From NCBI GenBank assembly GCA_027704905.1, contig CM051013.1:4339007-4403006 (forward strand): 64,000 nucleotides of DNA. The letters are read 5' to 3'. Within the stretch, counting starts at the first letter, position 1. Each line of letters begins with the position of its first letter. The notes under the pieces were generated by a model that had not been told where the DNA came from, searched no databases, and was given only the letters and a program-made list of their open reading frames with translations. Shown here piece after piece: positions 45,526-57,600 of this stretch. The DNA comes from Muraenolepis orangiensis. Lineage: Eukaryota > Chordata > Actinopteri > Gadiformes > Muraenolepididae. The position numbers and the translations under genes are program-made.

Positions 45526-46173
45526 ATGGAGGATGTTTACAAAAGGTTCAACTCATACGACTTCGAGAAGGATGAAAAGTTCCAACGTGGGTCTCTGTTG
45601 TTTGACGGGTCCAGCACTGGCGGCAACGGAGCACCCGGACTGGAAATTAAACTATTTTATTATAACCGGTATGTTTTCTCAGCTCGCTAAGCCAAAAGCA
45701 CGTCAGTTAGCTCAAAACGCCACACAACTATGGTCTTCCCAGTCTCAACGTGTGTGTGTACGCAGATTCTATTGAGTGATACGCGGCTCAGTCTCTGAGC
45801 GAGACTATGTTTGTACGGGTGTGTGTGTGTGTGTGTACACACTCAAACCACTAAACCGGTTGTTGTGGTCACCAGGTGCATCGAGCCCATCGACTCAGCC
45901 AGGTACACGCAGTGGAGCTGCGGTGACCGTGAGATTGAATGTGCCGTTGAACCCCACAATGAGGTGCTGCTCTCATCCGAGTCGGACAGGGCGGTCCGAG
46001 GACAGGCCGGTGAGGGACCCGAGGAGGGCCTGTCCTTCACCGAGGTCATCAGACTGGTCCAGGCGGGCCAGAGCGTCCCCGGACTAGGGACCCATGTGGA
46101 CATAACGCCAAGCAACCAAAAACCAACACCTTCCCAGATGGAAAGGGTATTGAAACCCTGGGAAAGTCGCTGA
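45526..46173 (+). CDS. KPWE-motif protein, probable peroxisomal import factor PEX39
   Basis: Two exons, 45526-45668 and 45876-46173, join in phase to 146 residues. The ATG at 45526 is chosen as the first in-frame methionine. The N terminus has an acidic/aromatic motif (YKRFNSYDFEKDEKFQRG). The C-terminal part has SFTEVIRLVQAGQSVPGL and, four residues from the end of that domain's linker, LKPWESR at the very C terminus. The pairing of F.E.i.LV..G...PG with a KPWE box is the KPWE domain, shared by human C6orf226, which I recall was recently named PEX39 and shown to assist PEX7-dependent import of PTS2 proteins. The assignment rests on these motifs only. An AATAAA signal follows the stop by about 33 bp. 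The neighbour mapre1 converges from the right. Confidence 0.75.
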
Positions 46174-46962
46174 GTCGTCACTCTCTCTCTTTGGTGAAAT
46201 GTTTCAATAAATACAATGTTAAATACGTCTAACGTGGCGTGCTTATTACGTGGGAGGTAAGCAAAGCAACCACGGGTGTATAATAAGAAACACTTCCCTT
46301 TTGACGACTGGAGTGCTGCCTTCTGCATTTCCATCGGCTGGTTTTGCGCAATATGCTGAATTGACTTTTGTTGACATTTCAAAGCAAGCTTTTGTTTGGA
46401 CTGCAACACACCCTGTCCCTTGCCTTATTTAGGAGACGCTTGGGTGTGCAATTGTTACTTTACGAACGAGTTATACTCTCAAATGCATATTCCCTCCTTT
46501 AACTGAGCGTCCTGGAAGCATGTTTTTCAAGTAGCAGCAAAGCATGTTTTTCAAGCAGTTTATGATCTGGGTTATGACTAACAATTTTACCCAGAAACAC
46601 GGATGAAGACTAGGGATGCGCCACTAAGAAATGCAAATTAGAACAAACATTGACAAGCAGACTTAAGGAATACAAAAATCCAACAGCCAGATTTATATTC
46701 GCACAATGAGGGTAAAGGAAAACGTATCAAGATCTTTAACCTCATTGCCAGATGTAAACAAGGTTGAGTTTTTTTTTTATACTTTTAATTTACTTTTTTT
46801 TTTTGTGTTGTGCAGGGGTTGGATGGGGGGGGGCAAGAAAATATGAAAAATCACGACATGTAAATCCAGCTTAGCTTTTTACCAATAAAACCAATTTTTT
46901 AAGAAAATAATGTATATGTTTAGGTTTCCCATCAAGTTTTAGACTTCCTCCCATGTTTCCAA
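46174..46962. other. Convergent gap between the KPWE gene and mapre1
   Basis: No coding exon. Left side carries the AATAAA of the KPWE gene (about 46207); the right part, with poly-T runs near 46770-46800, is probably mapre1 3' UTR. Confidence 0.5.
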
Positions 46963-49775
46963 TCAGAACTCCTCTGGTTCCTCGACTCCATCTCCCTCAG
47001 TCATGGCAAAGCCCTCCTGCGGGGAGAAACACTTCCAGTAAACAAGGTCATGCCAGATTAGGCCGTAGTTGACATCATGGGATGGATGCATGCGTGTGTA
47101 TCCATGTTGTAGAATTGCTTACCTCTTGTGCAAACAGTATTTCCATAATCTTCTGCAGAGTTGGGTCTCCTCCTCCCCCCTCCTCCCCCTCCTTCTCCTG
47201 GCAGATGAGCTCAATGCTCCTTAACTTTGCATAGTAAAGGTTTCGTTCATCCTCTGCAGTAGTCTCAGCTAATCTCAGAAGACTAACCTGTGGGTTAGGT
47301 GTACAATTAAAGCAAATCCTCAATTTCACCATATACAGTGTGTATAGACTTAAAGCCAACATGTCATTGGATTTTCCATCAGATGTACTCCAATGAAAGA
47401 AACATCAACATCTACTCACTTCCTTAGTAAGCTCTTTCAGTTTATCTCCCGTTGCGGGTTTCCGTGAGGGTGCCGGCCGTGTTCCCTTGGAAGGGCTTGT
47501 CCTCATGGGTGCTTGATGTTCAGCGTTAAAAATAAATAGATGAAATGTTGGAAATTAATTATAATCTCAGACACTTTCTACATAATGTACTTACTTGTTA
47601 ATGAGGCACCAAGTGACATGCGGTTAGCATTTTCCCCCCACGACCAGAGAGGACATTAGCAGTGCACCATTCTTGCGAGAGATGCCACCTATATACAGTT
47701 GCAAGAAAAAGTATGTGAACCCATTGGAATTACCTGGATTTCTGCATAAATTGGTCATAAAATGTGTTCTGACCTTCATCTAAGTCACAACAATAGACAA
47801 ACAGTCTGCTTAAACTAATACCACTCAAACAATTATATGTTGTCATGCTTTTATTGAACACACCATGTAAACATTCACAGTGAAGGGTGGGAAAAGTATG
47901 TGAACCCTTGGATTTAATAACTGGTTGACACTCCTTTGGCAGCAATAACCTCAACCAAACATTTCCTGTAGTTGCAGATCAGACCTGCACAACGGTCAGG
48001 AGGAATTTTGGACCATTCCTCTTTACAAAACTGTTTCAGTTTAGCAATATTCTTAGGATGTCTGGAGTGAATCGCTCTCTTGAGGTCATGCCATAGCATC
48101 TCAATCGGGTTGAGGTCAGGACTCTGACTGGGCCACTCCAGAAGGCCTATTTTTTTCTGTTGAAGCCATGTTGATTTACTTCTGTGCTTTGGTCACTATC
48201 GTTGCATTACCCATCTTCTGTTGAGTGTCAATTGGTGGACAGATAGACCTTAAGTTGGACCTTAAGTTCTCCTACAAAATGTCTTGGTAAACTTGGGAAT
48301 TCATTTTTCCGTCGATGATAGCAATCTGTCCAGGCCCTGAGGCAGCAAAGCAGCCCCAAACCATGATGCCCCCTCCACCATACTTCACAGTTGGGATGAG
48401 GTTTTGATGTTGGTGTGCTGTGCCTTTTTGTCTCCACACATAGGGTTGTGTGTTCCTTCCAAACAACTCAACTTTGGTTTCATCTGTCCACAAAAGTATT
48501 TGGAACATCCAGGTGCTCTTTTGCAAACATCAAACGTGCAGCAATGTTTTTTTTGGACAACAGTGGCTTCCTCCGTGGTGTCCTCCATTCTTGTTCAGTG
48601 TTTTACGTATTGTAGATTCGTCAACAGAGATGTTAGCATGTGCCAGAGATTTTTGTAAGTCTTTAGCGGACACTCTAGGATTCTTCTTCACCTCATTGAG
48701 CATTCTGCGCTGTGCTCTTGCAGTCATACAGATACCTTTTCCACCCTGCACTGTGAATGTTTACATGGTGTGTTCAACAAAAACATATTGTTTTTGTGGT
48801 ATTAGTTTAAGCAAGTTTAATTTGTTTGTCTATTGTTGTGACTTAGATGAAGGTCAGAACACATTTTATGACCAACTTATGCAGAAATCCAGGTAATTCC
48901 AAAGGGTTCACATACTTTTTCTTGCAACCGTGTCCCCCTTATTTGCCACAATTGCAATATTGCCACAAGTCCAAATGACAAGCCTAGGAGCTCTTACTAA
49001 AAATCACATAACCAACTTTCGCAGCTGGTTTGTCAGAAAGGTTCAATTAGCTTAAACCAATTAAATATTCAGAAATAGGGCAGAGTAACAAATATATGAA
49101 TCGTATAGAAAATATTAAACTCACGAGCGGCGGCCCCCTTGGCTTTGGCAGGAGCACTGGATGCTGGGGAAGCCCCAGAGGTGACCTGTCCTTGGCGTGC
49201 TGCAACTGGGTCATAATCCTTCTGATCATAGTTTGCGTCAAAAAACTTCTTGAACCACTGCATGAACTCAAAGTTGTCCTGGAACTTTCCTTTGATCAGT
49301 TTGTCTATCGGAATTTCCTTTAAAAGATGGGATTAAAAATATCCAAGAATGAAAATATCAGTTTATCCTCAACCTTTATCAATAATATCAAAAGTCTCAA
49401 TTCTTACCTTGTCAACTTCATACTTTTTAAAAACGTTTTGTAAAATTTTAAAGTTATGTATGTAGTCGTGTTCCAGTTTGGCATTGAATTTAACTTTTTT
49501 CAGGGGGACCGTTCCAGTGAACAGCACATCCATTAATTGGCAATATGCAGCACCTGCATGGCAAATCGAGTCGTTTTATTATTACTATGCGCAAACATAA
49601 CCAAAAACTCACGCATCCGTTTATACCCATGTTGGCTATAAAACATGTTCGCACCTGAACACAAATGCTCAATCTTTGAGTAGTTCATCTGTAAAGACAA
49701 GTTGACCCAAGACAGCATATCATTGCGACTCATGTTATCGCTGTTCACGGACGTCGAGTGGACGTTGACAGCCAT
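46963..49775 (-). CDS. mapre1: Microtubule end-binding protein EB1
   Basis: Six coding exons in gene order: 49655-49775 (ATG), 49408-49553, 49125-49317, 47420-47511, 47123-47287 and 46963-47016, giving 256 residues (human EB1 268). The N-terminal calponin-homology domain (about 14-130) binds growing microtubule plus ends: SRNDMLSWVNLSLQMNYSKI, KKVKFNAKLEHDYIHNFKIL and MQWFKKFFDANYDQKDYDP. A Ser/Pro/Ala/Lys linker leads to the C-terminal coiled-coil EB homology domain (LRLAETTAEDERNLYYAKLR) that recruits SxIP partners. The last residues are EEF rather than the mammalian EEY; an aromatic end is what CAP-Gly domains need. A Tc1-type element sits in the intron between exons 3 and 4. It lies just downstream of dnmt3b on the same strand, as in human. 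Confidence 0.96.
47694..48932 (-). mobile_element. Tc1/mariner-type transposon, degenerate, with IR/DR ends
   Basis: Inverted ends of about 190-200 bp: 47698-47890 pairs with 48738-48929 (both read ttgcaagaaaaagtatgtga inward, the right with changes). The left end holds two direct repeats of gtatgtgaaccc (about 47712 and 47897), the IR/DR layout of Sleeping-Beauty-like elements. A transposase relic on the minus strand shows WTDETKVELFGRN, GGGGIMVWGCFAASGPG and a helix-turn-helix-like N-terminal piece, but the frames are broken in several places, so it is inactive. A TA target dinucleotide is present on the left; the right copy is mutated. Confidence 0.93.
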
Positions 49776-50589
49776 CTGGGACTTCTGGACAGGTACTGGA
49801 AAAAAAGGGCAAGATGTGGAAAATGAACACCATTCACAAATATTTTCCCCCTTTTAGTGTTTGACACACAGTGGCTTGCTTACTCACTGGAGTGTGAAAT
49901 GCGTTGTGCTAAACAGCAGGTTTGTCTCTAGACAGTAGTCGACTTGATGTATTGCCAGCTGGAGCCTTAAGACTTGACTAGACACAAATACTCGTCATAA
50001 TAAACTGAAATATCGCCAAAAAACACACCACATCCTGAACTGCTAGGTTTGAGTCATAATCAGCCATATTATTAATTAACGAACGGTAAACATTGGGTGG
50101 CTACTTCCTACATGGTTCCGTTAAACACAGTCACATATTCTTGTACTTACTCGATGCGGCAGGTTACTATGTCGCTACGGCTCCAAATAGCGGACAGTAA
50201 TAATAATAATAATAATTCCAATATCGCAGCCACTATATCACCACCACGCCAGGAGGGAAGTCAGGTGAGTTGAAACCTCTGGTCTGTCGCCCAGTATAAT
50301 ACCGAATGAATGCATCTAAACAACCTGTGGGCGGATGCTCGAATTGCCTCAATAGACGAGCTGCACGTGGGTCGTCGCCTTTTAATCTCAACCACCCCCT
50401 CCCGTTAGGCGGCGAGGGTCATGCATTGTAGCGTTATGCCGGTATACTGAGACGTTACTTCCGCCTCGTACTTTCCCTACGAGCTGTGTCCGCCAGTTAA
50501 TAGTCCCCGGAACAAGAATAACAACATGACAATAAAAACAACGACAAGTAGAATACATATAACGTTATTTCCCTCTAGAATGGACATAT

Positions 50590-50662
50590 AACGTATATCC
50601 CTCCAGAGTAGAAATCTTAGTCCTAGTCCTAACAGACTGAGCTACTGCCGCCCCCTTCTCTA
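50590..50662 (-). repeat. Truncated tRNA-derived SINE head
   Basis: The reverse complement reads gggggcggcagtagctcagt, the same head as the SINE at 367, but the body is missing, leaving only the 5' promoter part. Confidence 0.65.
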
Positions 50663-50666
50663 CCAG

Positions 50667-50798
<132 letters not shown>

Positions 50799-51959
50799 AC
50801 ACTGTATTGTTATATTAAAATGTTGTGTGCAGTATTGTTAATATTATTGTTGTACACATTCAGGATGCGGTAGTAAGCAATCCAATCAATACACTTGTTA
50901 GACATGGCAAAACATATAAATATTTTGTGATTAAAACAAACCAAGTACCAAGTCACGATAAAATTACACTACGGGTGTATATTTATTGAGGCCAACACAA
51001 TATTCAAATGACGTCCAGAATGACGGTACACTCATGACTAAATTTGGTTCCTTACATAGCATACTATTTATTACCCATTTGACATAGGAGATGATCTAAT
51101 AACACATTAGCAGTCACAGTGAGTCACAGGCACAAATATTAGGGCTTGTACACCAGAATGTATCATGGGAACACAACCATAGTGTGAAAGGTATAGGGTT
51201 TAGCACCATGGGGCATAAACAAAATGTACCCTTTTCTAAGTAAGTTGATCTGGTCTGCTGGTGTTTTCTGAATGACAAAAAAACGTACTGTCAATATTTA
51301 CATTTAACACCATGCGGGAAAAAACACATTTGAAAATATACCAAAGAAAGAAAGGTTGTTATTACAAATTATCTTGAATTTTAACAGTATCAAGTAAAAA
51401 AAAAATAAGTAAACCACAAACAGTTTAATGTTGACAAAAAAGGGTCATATTTGCTAATATCAAAGTTTACAGCACCATAGTTAACACGATTATGTTGGAC
51501 ATTCTAAAGAGGCACTGTGTCCATCACAAGATGACAGCAGAGGGGTAAACTAACAGTTTGACTTTGAGTTAGCGGATACCTAACGCCTACGTTATGTTAA
51601 GAGTCCAGTATAAATCCTACACAACAGCCCTTTAATATGTGCTCATGAGACTACAGAACACTGACATTACTCCTAATCCTAACTTTAAAAAATGCTGCAG
51701 TTATACAGATGTATTGAGGTAGAATATTGTGTTAGTTTGAATTCAACAACAGCACCATTGCTTAAATAAATAAGCATACCTAATCAATTAAAATTCATTT
51801 TTGTTAACGTGGTCACATAAGAAAAAAACAACAAACTAATTAAATAAGCATTCCAATGTGAATCATTGAAAAGAAATCAAATTTTAAAAAAACTAGTGAA
51901 AGAAAGTGTGGATTTCCAAAGACACAATATGGGATTGAAGAGTGGGGTGGGGTCACCTC

Positions 51960-54574
51960 TTACTGTCCTGATTCACATTCACATTCAAAGTAGTCCTTGA
52001 GTGGGGCGAACAGGTGGCGGATGACGGGGACACTCCAGGAGCGACCCAGCACCCTCTGCCTCTGGCTTCGGCCCATGTTGTTCACATCTGTGTAGTGTTT
52101 GGGGAAACCAAAGACTCTGCAACAAAACAAAAGCATATCACGTTAAGACATGTACAAGTATCAACGTTCAACCCATTTGAAACGTGTACAGTGTACTCCT
52201 TTGTTGTGTGGAGAATTTCAACTAAAGCAATTCTCTTTGTCGCCGAGACCAGAAATGCTATTGTGGTTCAAGTTAAAGCCTTCAGTTTCACTGTTGGTTG
52301 GGGACCTAGAAGGACTTACTGTTCCATTTCGGTACACCACAGGTAGTCCTCTTTTCCATTCATGCTGACGGGAAGTGTTCCTATCTTGCCTTGCCTTATG
52401 GAATTGCTTTTGGTCGTAATGGTGCGGACTTTATCAAACTACAGGAAGAGTGAAGGACAAACAGGGGTTTATATAGTTTTCAGATTTCAGATTACTTTCC
52501 AGAAAAAGTTGTTAACCATGTATATGCTCATTATGCATACGTAATTAACTTATTCAATTGATCCTGAAAATATTTGGCCAAATGTTTTTTTTACCTTTGC
52601 CATGCGTCCCACCTCCAAGCAATCCTGGAGGCCCACTTTGTCATCGAGAGACGTTGCAAGAGGCCTAAAGACAGAAAGAGAGTAAGAGTGAATGATGTCG
52701 TATGAGACACATGAGTCTTAATGTCCTTGTTAACACTAACTGGAGCCCCTATAGTGTTTCACATCCACTTTTATATGAATTTTATGTGAATATCTACCTA
52801 TTCATGCCAGGGAGGTTTCCCCAGAAGTAGCGAGCTCGGTGTGCGGGACTGACTTTCACTGCGTCAATAAGAATGGGGTTACACTGGAAAAACAGGCGAC
52901 AAACAAAGAAAATAATCACATGTAACTCATAACCAGCTATGGCCTCAGATTCTATATGAGGTGCCCACCAGTACTCACCTCCAGGAATCTGCAGATGTCA
53001 GACTTGTCATGGGCACCCATGAACACCACATTCTCAAACAACCAGAAGAATGGGCGGTCGTCGTCCTCTTTTGGCCTCATCATGTTCAACATGCGATAGT
53101 ACTCAAAAAACAGTCTACCAGTGCCCTCTGTGACAAGAAAGGCAAGAGACAAAAAAAACGGGAATTAATTTAAAGAAGATGGTCAGGATTTCCTGTGTTG
53201 CCAAGAGCTTTGTGGAATTATCTATTTCAAATTCCAAAAATGAGGATGCTTTTTTCACCAAAACAGACATATGCTTGCTTCACTATTTGTCATGGCTTCA
53301 CTGTTTGGAGGGCTGGTAGGAGGGCAAACTGTTCATGGTTGGGAGGTGTCTTTGACTATTTTTTGTGCCTTCCTCAGACACCGTTTGTGGTAGGTAGTGT
53401 TTATTGCAGGGAGGGGTAATCCAACGATGCTTTGGGCGGTTTTCACCTCCCTCGCTTTCCGCTCAGAAACAGTGCAGTTGCCGTACCACACTGCAATGCA
53501 GTTTGTGAGGATACTTTCATTGGCGCACCGGTAATTATCTTATTGTGTAAAATCTAGGGAGCCAACTTATTGAACTTTTACTCGAGCACTGGTTCTGCTC
53601 TTGGAGGCTTGTTAGGAAGGAAATGCACCTATGGTTTCTGGTGACCTACCTATGTTGAATACTATTATTATCTGCTTAATGACTAATGGAATGGAAGGAA
53701 ATATTGGTTTTGTTCATTCCAATACATTTTTATTACATGGATTGGACCAAGACAAGCAGGCCAACATCCAGGCCAAATCAAACTATGGCAAAGTAGCTAG
53801 TTAGAAAAAAGCTGTTACATTTTTAATTGTGCTCATTGTCATACATTTATGAGATGAATTGGCCCGAACGAGATGCATGGCAAATTCTTACCAAACAATC
53901 CTTTTCGAAGAGGGTTCACCATGGATAGATCATTACAAGGACTGCCTCCAATCAACATGTCGAACGGACCCCATTCAGCCAGCTGGGAGAAAGCAGAGGT
54001 CAATGTTTGTTAAGTGGTTTAAAAATGAGTACTGGAGGACATCCAGAAAAATATAAGAGATTCGATCATTTCATCAGAAAATAAATCTATAAAGGGATAA
54101 ACACAGCCTCTCAACTAGCGGGCACACTCAGTAGAGTGCATACCTCCGACACACCAAAAAGTCACCTGGATCGGCGCCGACCTCCAATCAATATGTTCCT
54201 CGTTCCATTAGTAATCTAACCACCAATTCTGTCCAATGCCAAACATCACTTTTAGAGTTATCTTGCTAACATAAAAACAGACAGACGGACAAACAAACCA
54301 ACAGGGAAAACATGTCCATCTTCGATGGCGGAGGTCATAATGAGCCGACCGCATGACTATGGTGCGATCGTGAAGCGAACTGAGGTCAGTAAGCGGTGCT
54401 CACCTGTTTCCGGGTTATCGTGCGCACGTCGCTGACGTACTCGATCTTCCCCGTGTGTTTGATCATCCCCACGGTGATGGAGTCGTCGCAGATCTCCGAG
54501 GCGACGTAGCGCTCCACTTTTAGGCCCAGCTCTTTGAGCACAAGGTAACCTGCAGTAGCAATAAGGTATTATGC

Positions 54575-54621
<47 letters not shown>

Positions 54622-57600
54622 CACAATATATACTCCGAATGCGGTAGTGAATGGAGAGTAAGCATTCTATTGTACTTGTTACACATAAAAGAAACACAAA
54701 TAACAAAACATTGTGTCGAGAATTAGGCCAGAAGTAGAAACCAACCTGTTGCGATGCCATCAAAGAGGGACAGCACCCTGATGGGTCTGCGCTGATCAGC
54801 AGAGATAGACGGGTACACTCTGTGGGGTTCCTGGGTTCAAACATTGATCCAATCAAACATCCCATTGTCAACATTGTCTAGGCCCCATAGAGCAAACCTA
54901 ACTGTCTGAAATGGATTCCAAATTAATCGTTGGCTTCCCACTAATGACAATTACATTACAATCAATGTACCAATTGAACCAAAGGCTCAACTGGGAGAGG
55001 CAAAAAAACCCAATAAAATACCAGGCTTTGCATTTGTGTTGGTGGGCGTGTCTCTTGTTTTCTCCCTGTCTTCCACACCGTGAAATCTTCTTCTTTAAAT
55101 TATTATGGCAGTCCAGAATGCCGTCAGGCGCATTGCTGCCACCCACAGGTTTGGAGGTCAATACTATTCAGGGAACCCAACCGGTACCTCCCCTCCTTTG
55201 TTCCTGATTGGGTGAGCAGACCTCCTGTCAATCAGCTTGTTTATAAAAGGCCACACCCATCCAAGAAGTCGCTGGACCGTGCTTTGCGTAAACTACGTGT
55301 GGAGCTGGTCCTTATTTTTGTGATTTGTGTCATTTGATTGTCATTGTGTGTGTTTATGACCCATGTTTGTTTTGTCCTCCCATTCTTCCCAGGGAAGAGA
55401 GGGCCTCAGTAAGCCGGGATGCCCTATACACTTCTTCAGACATATAGTTAAAGGGCCATTGCCGTGCTAATCACACAGATTCCTGGTGGTAAAATAGGGG
55501 CTCTTTAGAAAAAAAACACTAGGGGTTGATTCCACCCATTTATGTTGTCTTGTATTGTTGCTAGCTTGCCCATTCAGGATTTTGGTTATCTTCTTTTAGG
55601 GAGGTTCGTAAGTGGTAGTTTTGTTTCTGTCCTCTGGCTCCACTATCGTTGGCCACAATCAACGTTTGACTTTTCAGTTGTGTCTCCTTAATGTGATCCA
55701 CCGCTGGTTGCTGTCTTGGTTCCTTTACCCCCTAGACACTTTAAGAAAAACATAATGGCGGGGGGTGTCACTTACAAATTCCAGTGCACTGTTGTTGACA
55801 AAGAACTCCTGGACCTTCCGACTCCAGTCTGACCGCAGCTTCAGGTTCCCGCCACACTCGGACGGCTTGCACATGTAGCAGCTCCATGGGTCGATCTCCT
55901 TCAGCTTGTCAAAGGTTCCCTGGCCGACCAGGATGTCGATGCAGTCCTTGCAGAAACATCTGAGAAATAGGAGACCCAGAAGCTCCGTCAGTAATACAGA
56001 AAGTGAACATCCAGGGAAGGTGTTGAAATCTATCACAAGTAGAGAGTGATGTTGTGGAATGGCTTCTTGCCATTGGTTCGTCTATACTAATACTGACTGA
56101 ACACAACGGCACACATCAACGTAACACGTACCTGCAACAGCTGGCGTTGCTGCAGAGAATCACCTCAAGTCCGGCACAACATATTGTGCAGTACGACTGG
56201 TAACCATCTTCGTCATAGCGATAAAGTGTCTCGAGAAAGTTGTTCTGCAGACAATTATTTGAACATTATTTAATACAACAGCACCAACAGTGTTTGATGT
56301 GGAATATGTACCATGTTGTACAGTTTACATAAGGTAATAGTGATAGGGGCTGATTATGTCGACTGAATCAATTAATAATAAAAATGATATTGGATTACCT
56401 TGCACTTCAAACAAAGATTGCCTTCAAACAGCGGGTGGAAGATTTCTGTTTCAGGTGATCCACACGACAAACAGAAATCTGAAATCAAAAGATGATTTAG
56501 ATGTATGGATGCCTCAGGGCTTACATCAATACATTGCTTCAGCAACTCGAGCGTACCTTCAATCTTTTTGCCCTTGTCTTCAAGATCCTGTAGCATTGAT
56601 GCTGTAAAGTAAAATAGATCACAATCTTGAAAGACAGAAATAATAGTTTCATACATGTGCCGCAAAAGCTATACAGAAATGGCTCTGGGCCTTCTTGAAG
56701 AACCACTATTTACCTCTGTTGTAGGTGACTACCAGTGTATTCGCTTTTGCTTTGGTAACATATTTCCTCTTTGTTGGCGGATTGTAGTCTGGAGTCTGTG
56801 CACTGTCTGACTGATCTGTCATTGAACCTGTGTTTAGGAGAAAAAAACATAAGCACCATTACGTTACAAATATACAGTGTCAAATATTGGAGCCTAAACT
56901 GTGGGAAACAACAAAAAGAAATGGATTCTGATATTCAGTATAAATGGTCAGAAAAAAGAACAGCTGTTTATAGGTACCACAATGGCAATTCAGACAAGAC
57001 ATCCAGTACAAGGCACACATCGGTACGAGACACACATCCGGTACGAGACACACATCCAGTAGAAGGCACACATCCGGTACGAGACACACATCCAGTAGAA
57101 GGCACACATCCGGTACGAGACACACATCCAGTAGAAGGCACACGTCCGGTACGAGACACACATCCGGTACGAGACACACATCCAGTAGAAGGCACACATC
57201 TGGTACGAGACACACATCCAGTAGAAGGCACACATCTGGTACGAGACACACATCCGGTACGAGACACACATCCGATACGAGACACACATCCAGTAGAAGG
57301 CACACATCTGGTACGAGACACACATCCAGTAGAAGGCACACATCCGGTACGAGACACACATCCGGTACGAGACACACATCCAGTAGAAGGCACACATACC
57401 GCTAGGGGGCGTGAACCCATCGGGCCCCGATGGTAGGAATCCCCCATGAGCCCATTCCAACATCATCTTCTGCTCCTCATTGTGGTTTCCCTTGGCCGCT
57501 GCAAACGACTTCCTGCAGCGCTCGCTGGCCAGCTGAAGGAAGAACGGACGATTTGGGTCAAGGTTTTAGCCGTGTTATCAGTAACATGCGGTTGGATGAT

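Noticed and set aside
45843..46409. 188-codon minus-strand ORF over the KPWE gene
   Set aside because: It overlaps exon 2 of the KPWE gene, whose frame ends in the recognisable KPWE motif; the antisense frame shows no motif and no splice support.
53310..53540. Possible retroelement coding fragment in a dnmt3b intron
   Set aside because: The string resembles a dispersed fish repeat (cagttgccgtaccacactgc), but no conserved reverse transcriptase motif or boundary could be seen, so it is not listed as a feature.
56999..57394. Regular repeats considered as a CRISPR array
   Set aside because: Units are directly adjacent without unique spacers, and the context is a vertebrate intron. It is a minisatellite.
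56771..57466. Long repetitive ORFs on both strands across 57000-57450, resembling a repeat protein
   Set aside because: They are made by the 18-bp minisatellite, whose length is a multiple of three and which lacks stops. They overlap an intron and only the part at 57400-57532 is a real dnmt3b exon.
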